DNA of 64,000 bases, from the NCBI GenBank assembly GCA_030549495.1, contig JAUIRK010000188.1, forward strand, positions 1 through 64,000. The letters run 5' to 3'. The notes under the pieces are model-generated. The model saw nothing but the letters and a program-made list of their open reading frames with translations. It did no database searches and was not told the DNA's origin. A program made the position numbers and the translations under genes. This document shows positions 1 to 8,644 of this stretch, in pieces; position 1 is the stretch's first letter; every line of letters begins with the position of its first letter. The DNA comes from Nectonema munidae (taxonomy: Eukaryota > Nematomorpha > Nectonematoida > Nectonematidae).

Positions 1-1010
1 AAAAAGTAGGTTATTCTTCTCTATATAAGAATATATCTGTTTAAAAAGGATTTTTTCAAAAACCTTCGAAATGGTATTAATCAAACTAATAAATCTATAA
101 TTATCAACTAACGACCTATTTCCTTTTTTAAAAACTGGTATAACTTTTGCTAATTTGAATGCACTTGGATAAACACTGTACTCAATACATGAATTAAAAG
201 CAATGACCAAAAATGTTATAATATCTCTTATTATCAACCTTAATTTGTATACACAGAGATTGTTAACATCAGAGGACTTTTTAGACTTTATGTCGTTTTT
301 AATGCAATAAGAACATCATTATCGTTAACTTTTGAGAAATGGAAAGAATGATTAGCAATGTTAAGCTATTTGATGAATTCGTTAGTAGGGGTATCATCAA
401 TAATATCATTGGTAGATAGAAAATGCTCATCAAAATAGTCGGATATGACTTTCTCATTTTTTTCATTTTTTCAATCAATTTTGATGGGAAAATCATTCTC
501 CTTCTCAGGTTTTATTATTTTATTTATCTTATCCCAAACATTTTTTAGAGGTTCTTTACACTCGAAAATTTTGTTATAGTAGTCATGTTTCAACATTTTA
601 ATTTTAGCTTTAACCTTATTTCTATAAAAAATAAACTTGCTTTTTGTATTTTCAGGATTCTTTTTCAACTTTCTATGATAGCAATTTCTTTTTTAATCAA
701 ATCAAGCACATCCTTTGTTATCCAATTGTTAAACTTTTGTTTATATTTATTCTTTTTAGAAACAACATATTTTTGTAGAAACAAATATTTCATTTGAAAT
801 TTTAGAATTCAAAAGATGAAGTAAAAGTTCAGGACAGTCATTTTTAGGATGAAAATATAGTCTTTAATGCTAAAATTAGTACTCAGATCTTGTAGCCACG
901 TCTCCTGTAGAGCTAAAACTTTTAATGGTGCTCCAAACAATTCTATTAAAATTAAACAAGAAAATTTCAAGCTCAGAAAATTTTGAAAAAATTGATTGTA
1001 TATTTAGGCT
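1..1010 (-). pseudogene. LINE D ORF2 remnant (endonuclease start and reverse transcriptase)
   Basis: Near 1010-860 the minus strand reads LNIQSIFSKFSELE and then LALQETWL, the first two blocks of the exonuclease-endonuclease-phosphatase domain of APE-type LINEs. At 668-471 there is the basic linker that precedes reverse transcriptase (DYYNKIFECKEPLKNVWDKI). At 180-1 it reads KVIPVFKKGN and then ISKVFEKILFKQ, an early reverse transcriptase block. The catalytic YADD part lies off the window. A large internal deletion removed the centre of the endonuclease. The family call is firm and the exact clade less so. Confidence 0.75.
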
Positions 1011-1137
1011 AAAAATATTAAAATAAAAAAAACATTTCTATATAGGGTTTCATACGATATATATTCTGAAAAAATTTTATCAGTTAAATTGACATGAGTG
1101 AAATAATTAGTATTCAACAAGTTTTTAGAGAGATTAT

Positions 1138-2074
1138 TCATATATGGTATATTTTTTTAACAAAGTTCAACTCATTTATAAAGCAAGGACGGTAGGAACT
1201 ACCAGCAGAATGATTATTTTTGAGTTTCAAAAGAAAACAATTATTGCAATTTAAATTCTTGGAATTATTAGATACCTTACATTCCGCATAATTATGTTGC
1301 AGACCACAAAACTTACATATTTTAACTTGATTTTTACAATTTTGCAGTGTATGTTTATGAGAACAGCAACTCGAACAAAATTTAACCACAAAATAAGGAT
1401 AACATTTTACACAAAAATTGAAAAAAATATAAAAATTATTTTGTTTAATATATTTATATATATTTGTAGAAACTCTTACTACCACCAATTTCTTTTCTTT
1501 AAATTTTGACCTTTTTGAGAACAATAAACGCAATATACCATCATTTTCTAACAATTTTGTAATTTCAGGATTTTTAAGTTATAAATTAAACGATTTCTTG
1601 ATCTGGAATTTCTTCATCAACGTGCATGTGCAAACAAGATAAAAACTTTTTGACTTCTCTCGACTCAAAATTTTGCTGCTTCAAAATTTCTTGAGCTTGA
1701 TTCATTATATTAACGTTAGGAAAAGAAACTTTAATCGAGTTTTTGTTCTCATGTATACAATTCATCGGTAAAGACTTCAAACAAGATTTCGTCAATGCAA
1801 AATCTTCAGTTCTACTTTCTGCCTAAGATTTAACAAATAAACAACTTCGTTTGACAACGTCAGAATAAGTTTCGTTCATTATTTCATTTTCTTGTTTTTC
1901 CTTCTTTCTTTCTAAAGATGTTACCTTTTCTTTCAGAGTTTTGAAATTATTTTCAATATTTACTTGTAATAAATCGAGTCTTTTATTAACATCACTTGAA
2001 CTATTTGCATGTTTTTCAATCATGAAAATTAGAGCTTTAGCAATATTTTCTTTGGATAATGCTTTAACACACAC
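1138..2074 (-). pseudogene. LINE D ORF1 remnant (gag-like, zinc knuckles)
   Basis: Three minus-strand reading-frame pieces (2074-1823, 1795-1586, 1554-1138) together resemble ORF1 of LINE B. The first holds a coiled-coil-like stretch followed by TYSDVVKRS. The last has CCHC-type knuckles, CSSCCSHKHTLQNC and CKFCGLQHNYAEC, and a further cysteine/histidine cluster, and ends in NFVKKIYH, close to INFVKKHTVYD at the end of ORF1 in LINE B. Such proteins bind element RNA. Frame breaks between pieces mean it is not functional. Confidence 0.75.
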
Positions 2075-2100
2075 ATTACAATATTATTAATTAAATATCA

Positions 2101-2164
2101 AAGCAGAATTACAATATTTTGAATTAACTGGGCTTTAAATTTTAAATTTCATGAAAAAAATTGG
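2101..2164. other. Short spacer between LINE D and LINE A
   Basis: AT-rich sequence with no coding signal. It is the host flank of the LINE A insertion. Confidence 0.5.
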
Positions 2165-2177
2165 ACGGAATGGGGTA
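2165..2177. repeat. Target-site duplication of LINE A, left copy
   Basis: ACGGAATGGGGTA, identical over 13 bases to 11067-11079. The two copies bracket the whole composite LINE A plus LINE B block, which shows LINE A was in place when LINE B entered. Confidence 0.88.
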
Positions 2178-2382
2178 GGTAGGTAGGTATGGAGATTTCT
2201 AAGCACTTTCCAGCTGGAGCTGATATGCTTGCAAGTCTGCTGGAATTTGGTCTTCAAAGTGTAAGTTTAGTTTTGTGGGTCTTTCTGAAATAGAAAAAGA
2301 AAATTTGGAAGATTTTTATGGGTGTAGACATTAGATTGTTTTGTGGAATGCATGGATTAGTGGTGATAGTGGCTTATTGTTA
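2178..2382 (-). other. 3' UTR and tetranucleotide tail of LINE A
   Basis: Between the ORF2 stop and the target duplication the minus strand carries TGGAAAGTGCTTAGA and ends in repeated TACC units. A decayed version of this end lies at about 13750-13803 on the plus strand, so it is a family 3' terminus. Confidence 0.75.
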
Positions 2383-4239
2383 TTAGATATTTGAGGGAGG
2401 AATGAGTGTTTGGGTTGCAGAGAGTATAGGTTCGATTGTGGTTATGAGAAGGGAGAGATGTTTGATGAGTAGTGGATGTTGTAGAAGATCATGTAAAGAG
2501 GATGGAATATCTTTAAAAAAGAAGCGACTTTTATCAAGGAGTTGGTGTCGGTGAGAATCAAAAATTGGACAATAAAGGAGGATATGTGTAGGTGTTTCAA
2601 TGTACGAACAGCTGTAACGACAGAAAGGGTTTGAGTGAAGTTTGAATTTGAAGAAGTATGCATTACAAGGGCAATGGGATGAGAGCCAGCGAATGATGTT
2701 CCGAGGGAGTGAGTGAAAGTGTTTCTTTAAAATGAGTTGTGATAATGGCATAGATGTCAGAGGTGATGTGATGGTTGAGTCGATAGATTGTTGCCACTGC
2801 AGTAGTGTAGAGTTGGTTATAGTATTTGTAAAAGTGGAGATGGGTAGAGAAAATAGGGGTAGGATCTGAGAATCGGAGATATTTGATTTTGCGATATAGT
2901 CAACGAGGTAATTTTCAAAACAGCTGGAATGAGCTGGGCACCAGACGATTTTTACTGCAAAGTGATTGGATAGGTGAATAAGTTTGCGTGCTAAACTATA
3001 AGTTGAGTGTGAGATTTTATTTTCGAGTTTTAGGTTTTTTATTAAATTTTGCGAGTCTGTGAAAAAAGTTATGTATTTGAAGGAGGTAGAAAAGGAAGTT
3101 AGGTTATTAAGGAGTATGTTGCAGGATAGTAGTACTGCGTGAATTTCAGTTTCGTGTGCAGTGATTTCTGGATCTAGGTTTGTGTGTTGGATAAGAAAAG
3201 GGTTTTTTGTGTTTTGTAGGAAGAAAGCGCATGCAGCTGAAGAGCGGTGTTGTGATTTAGAACCGTCAGTGAAAATTGAAAGTGAACAGGTATTGTTTGT
3301 TGTGCGTTGGTGAGCTATAGAGTTTAGGGCAAGATATCTGTGGTGACAGATGTTTGTGATGTAAGGAGGAGACGAAGAAGGGTGGATGAGCTCGATTGGG
3401 TGGTTTAATGGTAGTACTTGATAAGATGTTTTGTTAGGAGCAAACTGAATTAATAAGGAATTGTAATACTGCAGGGATTGGGATGTTTGAGTTGTGTATA
3501 GGCTGGTGAAAGGATGTGGTGGGGGTGTAGAGCAGAAAGTTATAAGGTAATTTTTAAGAAGCGTTTTCTTTAGATTGAGGTGTAGCGGTAGCGTGTTAGT
3601 GAATAATTCAAGTTTTGTAGTTGGTGTAGTGTGATAGGCATTGGTGATAGAAAGAAGACACAGGCGATGAATTTTGCTGAGATGAGTGATGGATGACTGG
3701 TGTCTCAACTCTGAGCCCCATGAGAGAACTCCATATTTGAGGACAGGGAAAATTAGACTTTTATGAATGAATTTTGTGATTTTTGGGGAAAGTCCCCATT
3801 TGTAAGAAATTCCGTTTTTAAGAGAGAAAAGGGTTTTGATTAGTTTTTGTGAGATGCTTTTGAAATGAGTTGAGAATTTTAGATTGGGTTGAAAGGTGAG
3901 TCCGAGATATTTTACTTGGTTTTGAGGATCTAATTTGTCTGTTGTGTTCAGTTGTAAGGGTAAAGGTTTGATTCTTTTGCGTGTAAAGTGGATTAAGTGG
4001 GATTTATTAGGGTTAAAGGAAATTTTGAATTGTTGGGCTTTGAATTGAATTTGTTTTAGTAAAGAAGCAGATTGTTTAAGATTTTCGTTTTGCTCAGAAC
4101 TAGAAAAGGAGAAAAGAAGATCATCGGAGAATCCCTGAGAAAAGTCAGACTTGTTGTTGATAAAGGCAAGAAGTGGATTGATGAGTATTAACCAAAGTAG
4201 GTCAGATAAGTTGCCTCCTTGAGGAGTAGAGAGAGAGAG
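2383..4239 (-). pseudogene. LINE A ORF2, C-terminal half (reverse transcriptase end and RNase H)
   Basis: The frame is open on the minus strand from LINE B's tail to the stop at 2383. It begins with the reverse transcriptase block STPQGGNLSDLLWLILINPL, then GFSDDLLF (the catalytic double aspartate, with FSDD in place of YADD), a thumb region, and an RNase H domain with FTDGSKS, HETEIHAVLL, FFTDSQNLI and VWCPAHSS. The cysteine-rich block near the end (YSCSYIETPTHILLYCP) is typical of R1/I-type ORF2 tails. The open frame actually continues to 4344, but the first 35 codons are translated LINE B 3' UTR and its ATT repeat, including a run of isoleucines. The half is intact but cut off from its N-terminus at 8638-10534. 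Confidence 0.88.
4229..4239. repeat. Target-site duplication of LINE B, left side (GA-rich)
   Basis: GAGAGAGAGAG lies beside LINE B's 3' end; the other side at 8638-8644 is GAGAGAG. The target was a short CT/GA repeat inside the LINE A reverse transcriptase, so the exact duplication length is ambiguous. Six extra bases (4240-4245) separate it from the tail. Confidence 0.65.
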
Positions 4240-4245
4240 CTCGCG

Positions 4246-4269
4246 AATAATAATAATAATAATAATAAT
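4246..4269 (-). repeat. ATT trinucleotide tail of LINE B
   Basis: Eight consecutive AAT units on the plus strand form the LINE's 3' tail. LINE C ends in the same repeat at 34267-34287, which suggests the two families prime reverse transcription in a similar way. Confidence 0.85.
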
Positions 4270-4579
4270 TTTATTTTCAAAAGTATATATTTTAAAAGAA
4301 ATTTGCGAACAAAAATAAATATGGATAGATCGGCATCGAACCAAAAGTATAAGGAGATTAAAGGCAAAATTTACTTTTGAAGGTTGGTATCAAAGGCCAT
4401 TAAAACCGCTGAAAGAGACATCAACCTGCTTTTAAAATCTTGATGTTAACAGGGAATATATGTTGGAAATGCCATAAAAAGAATCGTAATAAAAGTGAAG
4501 ATATGAGGAAGTGAAAGAAAAAGAGAAACATAATCTATAATTAAGAATAGATTACATTCCTAAATAGGTATAGAATCCA
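4270..4579 (-). other. 3' UTR of LINE B
   Basis: Non-coding, AT-rich, between the ORF2 stop and the ATT tail. The nearest AATAAA to the tail is absent, as is common for LINEs that end in short repeats. Confidence 0.7.
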
Positions 4580-7558
4580 TTAGAGAGAAGTGGTTATGTT
4601 TTTGCAAACAAAACAATTTGATGATACGCATTGAGTGATTGAAGCATAGGAACTATTAAAATTTGCTAAGACCATCTTTTGAAATGCTTTAATATTTGTA
4701 AAAAACTGATTGAAAAAAAGTTCATTGGTATTGTAGAGTGTAGAAATTTTGTATGTAAAGCATTCTCTTGATTTGAAATAATTATAAAAAGGTATAGACA
4801 TTTTACCAGCAAAACGAGGAGACCTTCTGTTTTTCTCAAAGTTAAAAGAGATAAATATGTTGAAAATTGGGGGCAACATATTGTGCAAAAATTTGTACAA
4901 CGTATTATTTACATTGAAATTATATATATCTTCAAGTTTGAGCAAGTGGTGTTCGTGAAATATTCTGTTTGTATGAGAAATTGGATGAAGGTTGAAGACA
5001 ACTCTTAGTGTTTTTTTTTGTAATGAAAAGAGAGTTGTGTCTTTTGTATGTCCCCAGTTGAATATGCTGTATCTAAGATGAGGTAGAAAAAGGGTTTTAT
5101 AAAGAAGTAGCATTGTTTTAGTAGGGAGGAATCTTTTGGCTTGTCTTAGAATACCAGAGATATAAGCCAATTTGTGAGAGATATGAGATAAATGGCTTTG
5201 CCAAGAGAGATTACTCTTGACAATCAAACCCAAGTAATTAAATTCGTTAACCTTTTCATAACCAAGCTTTTCTAAGTAGTTTGCATATTGAGTATCGCCA
5301 AATCTGTACGAAAAGGAAATATATTTAGACTTTTTTTTGTTCAAAGACAAGCCATTTTGCATAAACCAATTTTGTAACATCCTAACATTTCTCTCGAGAA
5401 AGTGATCATTTAAATTTTCATGTTCCAAAAGTACTGTTATGTCATCCGCATACATTAGAACTCTTGCATCTGATGTGACACTAGCAATGTCGTTCATAAA
5501 GATGTTGAAAAGAACTGGGGCTAAAATTGTACCTTGAGGCACTCCAGAAATCACTTTCTTTTTATCAGATATGCAATCATTGACATAGACCCTTTGAGAT
5601 CTGTTTTCAAGATACGATTTGAAGAATTCAATAGTGGCATCAGTAAAACCATATAGTCTTAATTTGGACAAAAGTAAGGAATGGGGTAGGGAGTCGAATG
5701 CGCGGCTTGTATCTAGAAACAGAGAACAAACTTGGTTTCTTCTGTCAAGGGAAGAGATTACGCAGTTCAAGAAGTAAGTATGCAAAATTTCTGTAGAATA
5801 GTGCTTTCTAAATCCAAATTGAAATGGAGATAAGAGGTTGTGAGTTGTAAGGTAGTTATCGAGCTGTTTGTGAATAATTTTTTCAAATACTTTTGAGACA
5901 GAACTTACGATTGATATAGGTCGGTAGTTTACAACATCACTTTTGTCACCCTTTTTGTGGACAGGAATTATTTTGGTACTTTTCAAAATTTCAGGAAAGG
6001 TGTTATTCTGGATGCATAAGTTGAATGATTTCATCAGGGGATGTGCAATGTAGTTTTGAACTTTTTTCAAATCATAAACTGATAGGCCATACACATCTTC
6101 AGAGCGACTACTTTTTAAAGAATTGAAGGACAAAAGAATATCATTCATAGAGATATCTTTGAGAAAAAATGTTGAAGATTTAGATTCAAGGGTAAGTGTA
6201 CTATCTTTGTGTACGTAAGTACTATTAAAGCTTTCAGCGAAGTAATCACTAAATAGTTTACAGATAGAAACATCCCTTGATACTTCGACATCATTAACAA
6301 CCATATGGGAGATTTTAGACTTGGCTCTAGGCTTTACAAAAGAATTAATAATTCTCCAGGTAAACTTTGTATCCTTATTATTACTTAGTATTTTTTCAAA
6401 ATAATTTCTTTTTAAATTTTTGGCTGTATATTTAACTTGATTTCTCAGAAAGACAAAGATATCTCTTAATTCGTAAGTCTTTGATTTTTTCCATTTAGAG
6501 TAGGCCTTATTTCTTTTATTAATTAATTCTATAAGGTTTTCATTGACCCAACTATTTTTTATTTTCCTAGTATGAGGGTTAGAAAAAAAACATTTCATTG
6601 ATAAATTTTTTAATTCTGAGATTTTTGAAATAAGAGAGCTTAACAAATAAGAGGGATCGTTCTCTTCTTGATTAACAAAAGAGATCCAATCATATTCAGA
6701 AACTAGCTTTAAAAAAACTTTTTCATCAAAGAAAGAATTATTTTTAGTTTTTGAAAGAGAAGCATGTTTTAAAGATAACCAAATAGGGTAGTGGTCTGAT
6801 ATGTTTGTATTAAGTACAAATGCTGAATAATCAAATTGACGATTTGGTATCAAGATATTGTCCAGTAAGGTGTCACTATTCGGACGGGTCATAGTAGTAA
6901 TTGTAGGAAGCATCGAATGAGAGATACACAAAGTGAAAAACCTATTAATAGCTCGACTTTCAATATTAAAAAGATTGAAATTAAAATCTCCAATTAAAAT
7001 ATTAGTAAAATTGAGAGGAAGCTGATTCAGATAGATTTCAAACTGGTCATTAAAAGACTCCTCAACGCTGGATATATTTGTTGGTAGTCTATAGAAATTA
7101 TGCAGCATAAAAAAACGTCTATTAATTATTAGTTCCACGCAAAAATACTCAGCAATAGACTCAAAACTACCAGAACTAAAGATTTTATATGAGAGATTTT
7201 CATGAATAAAAAAACATAAACCCCCATGCTTTGAGATAACTCTCGGCGATGATAAAAATATATAAGAGGCAAGAGTAAAACTAGAAAAATCAGAATCTGT
7301 GAGCCAAGACTCTTGCAAACATATAACCGATATAGGGTGGGTGGAATGCCAGTTTAACGTACTTATAAGTACTTCTAGCTCTGAAAATTTTGCTCTTAAT
7401 GATTGAATATTAAGACTAATAATATTTAATTCATTAGTTTCTATAACCGAATCAGGGGTTAGAAAGGAACTAGATTTTATATTAATGTTATCATCGAATA
7501 TGTTTAAAGAAAATATATCATTAAAATTAGATATACCTAAAAAATTATTCGTAGTCAT
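4580..7558 (-). CDS. LINE B ORF2: endonuclease and reverse transcriptase
   Basis: About 992 residues from the ATG at 7558. The frame stays open up to 7735, but that part overlaps ORF1. The endonuclease domain is at the N-terminus: ISLNIQSLRAKFSELE, VICLQESWL, LIGDFNFNLFN (about residue 188), LLDNILIPN and ISDHYPI. The reverse transcriptase has VNYRPISIVSSVSKVFEKII, FLDTSRAFDSLPHSLLL (about 611), SGVPQGTILAPVLFNIFMND and LMYADDITVLL (about 702), followed by a thumb/connection region. No RNase H follows. The start ATG overlaps the ORF1 stop in a 14-base stretch, pointing to reinitiation after ORF1. All catalytic motifs look intact; whether it is expressed is unknown because the 5' UTR is gone. 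Confidence 0.92.
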   Translation of the reverse strand: MTTNNFLGISNFNDIFSLNIFDDNINIKSSSFLTPDSVIETNELNIISLNIQSLRAKFSELEVLISTLNWHSTHPISVICLQESWLTDSDFSSFTLASYIFLSSPRVISKHGGLCFFIHENLSYKIFSSGSFESIAEYFCVELIINRRFFMLHNFYRLPTNISSVEESFNDQFEIYLNQLPLNFTNILIGDFNFNLFNIESRAINRFFTLCISHSMLPTITTMTRPNSDTLLDNILIPNRQFDYSAFVLNTNISDHYPIWLSLKHASLSKTKNNSFFDEKVFLKLVSEYDWISFVNQEENDPSYLLSSLISKISELKNLSMKCFFSNPHTRKIKNSWVNENLIELINKRNKAYSKWKKSKTYELRDIFVFLRNQVKYTAKNLKRNYFEKILSNNKDTKFTWRIINSFVKPRAKSKISHMVVNDVEVSRDVSICKLFSDYFAESFNSTYVHKDSTLTLESKSSTFFLKDISMNDILLSFNSLKSSRSEDVYGLSVYDLKKVQNYIAHPLMKSFNLCIQNNTFPEILKSTKIIPVHKKGDKSDVVNYRPISIVSSVSKVFEKIIHKQLDNYLTTHNLLSPFQFGFRKHYSTEILHTYFLNCVISSLDRRNQVCSLFLDTSRAFDSLPHSLLLSKLRLYGFTDATIEFFKSYLENRSQRVYVNDCISDKKKVISGVPQGTILAPVLFNIFMNDIASVTSDARVLMYADDITVLLEHENLNDHFLERNVRMLQNWFMQNGLSLNKKKSKYISFSYRFGDTQYANYLEKLGYEKVNEFNYLGLIVKSNLSWQSHLSHISHKLAYISGILRQAKRFLPTKTMLLLYKTLFLPHLRYSIFNWGHTKDTTLFSLQKKTLRVVFNLHPISHTNRIFHEHHLLKLEDIYNFNVNNTLYKFLHNMLPPIFNIFISFNFEKNRRSPRFAGKMSIPFYNYFKSRECFTYKISTLYNTNELFFNQFFTNIKAFQKMVLANFNSSYASITQCVSSNCFVCKNITTSL

Positions 7559-8636
7559 AGACAGTATGTTTTTTAACAAAGTTGATTTCTTTCTGGACAA
7601 ATTTACAAGTTTTGTTAAATGCTGAATGATTAATGTCTGGGCATTTACTTTTATTACAGTTAGCACATTTGTATTCAGATTCAGTGACTGTACATGAACT
7701 ACCGTTATGACTTTCACTACAAAACTTACAAACACTCGTATTCTTACACTCAGATGCTGTATGACCCATTAAACAACAGTTAGAGCACTGTTTATATGAA
7801 TAAAAAGGTAAGACCCTAGAATGAAACAAACCAAAAAACAGTCTATAGTTGCACATACTAATGTATTTAAAAACAGAAGAAGATACTTTTAGTACCGCAA
7901 TCTTTAAATTTTGATCCTTGAACGGTTTAGAGAATAAAAATTGCATCATACCACCACTGTCCAAAATAGTTTGAAGACCATCATTTTTTGACAAAATAGA
8001 AGAAACTATGGATTCATTGTCGAATGATGTAGGAACTAACAAAGAAACTTTAGGATAAAATTTCACTTCTTTGATGATTTTTAATTTGCAACTCTCTATA
8101 ATTTCTTTTGCCTTATCAGATGATACTTTGTTTGGAAAATTTAAAGCAATTGAGTTTTTAAGATTGATGGCTTTTTTAATTGGGACAAATTTCAATTTTT
8201 CATCAAAGCTTGACAAGAGTTTCTCTCGATCATTATTTTCAGTAGATACGATTAATTGATTTATTGGGCTTTTTACCACATCTGAATATAAAGGCCTTTC
8301 AACAGCATATTCATTGGATTTATTTTTCTTTTGTTGGGTAAACATAGGAAAGGAGTCTAATTTATGTTCTATTTTGTTGAGTGTTTTAAGAATTTGGGAA
8401 TTGTTTGTTTTGTCTTTCTTGGATTCTGTTTGTGAAGAAGGAGAAGAGATACATGACTTACATAACCATCTTATTCCTAAATGAAAAAATTTATCGATGA
8501 CTTCACTAAATTCTTTATCAAGATTTTGACAATCATAACAAAACCATTCTCCACATGAATGACAGTGAGCCATATCCTTACATGAAGAATCTTTACAGAA
8601 GAAGCACGACCAAGGAGTCTTTGACTTTTTTTTCAT
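7545..8636 (-). CDS. LINE B ORF1: gag-like RNA-binding protein with N-terminal zinc finger
   Basis: 363 residues. Residues about 10-63 form a cysteine-rich PHD/RING-like finger (WSCFFCKDSSC, CHSCGEWFCYDCQ, WLCKSC). A basic, coil-prone middle carries LYSDVVKSP (about 117). The C-terminal third has CCHC-type knuckles: CSNCCLMGHTASEC, CKFCSESHNGSSC and CANCNKSKCPDINH. CR1-type ORF1 proteins commonly combine a PHD-like finger with knuckles, and are thought to package element RNA. The ATG at 8636 is the first codon of the inserted element; a finger starting only ten residues later argues that the protein is complete. Confidence 0.9.
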   Translation of the reverse strand: MKKKSKTPWSCFFCKDSSCKDMAHCHSCGEWFCYDCQNLDKEFSEVIDKFFHLGIRWLCKSCISSPSSQTESKKDKTNNSQILKTLNKIEHKLDSFPMFTQQKKNKSNEYAVERPLYSDVVKSPINQLIVSTENNDREKLLSSFDEKLKFVPIKKAINLKNSIALNFPNKVSSDKAKEIIESCKLKIIKEVKFYPKVSLLVPTSFDNESIVSSILSKNDGLQTILDSGGMMQFLFSKPFKDQNLKIAVLKVSSSVFKYISMCNYRLFFGLFHSRVLPFYSYKQCSNCCLMGHTASECKNTSVCKFCSESHNGSSCTVTESEYKCANCNKSKCPDINHSAFNKTCKFVQKEINFVKKHTVYDYE

Positions 8637-8637
8637 G

Positions 8638-8644
8638 GAGAGAG
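8638..8644. repeat. Target-site duplication of LINE B, right side (GA-rich)
   Basis: GAGAGAG between LINE B's first codon and the poly-A stretch of LINE A ORF2; matches the GA run at 4229-4239. Confidence 0.65.

Larger units (their letters stand above)
1..2100 (-). mobile_element. Decayed CR1-like LINE (LINE D), cut by the window edge
   Basis: Minus-strand pieces run in LINE order: coiled ORF1 start (2074-1823), zinc-knuckle ORF1 end (1554-1138), endonuclease start (about 1010-860), then reverse transcriptase up to base 1. Most of the endonuclease is missing between about 860 and 800, and several frame changes separate the pieces, so this copy is dead. The 3' end lies beyond the left edge. 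ORF1 shares the YSDVVK motif and the three-knuckle layout with LINE B at 4240-8637, so the two belong to the same clade. I infer an older insertion than LINE B. Confidence 0.8.
4240..8637 (-). mobile_element. LINE B: CR1/Jockey-like LINE with both ORFs open, inserted in LINE A
   Basis: A minus-strand element with ORF1 (8636-7545), ORF2 (7558-4580), a 3' UTR (4579-4270) and an ATT microsatellite tail (4269-4246). It interrupts LINE A ORF2 just before the PQGG motif. Both ORFs lack stops and keep the catalytic residues I can see. There is no RNase H domain. The element begins one base upstream of the ORF1 ATG, so the 5' UTR and any promoter in it are missing. That is a 5' truncation that spared the coding region. 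It is the youngest large insertion in the window. Confidence 0.88.

Noticed and set aside
4240-4344. N-terminal extension of the LINE A C-terminal frame
   Set aside because: It is the LINE B 3' UTR and ATT repeat read as codons, not original protein.
7559-7735. Longer ORF2 of LINE B starting at 7735
   Set aside because: This part overlaps the zinc knuckles of ORF1 in another frame; the ATG at 7558, overlapping the ORF1 stop, is the natural start.
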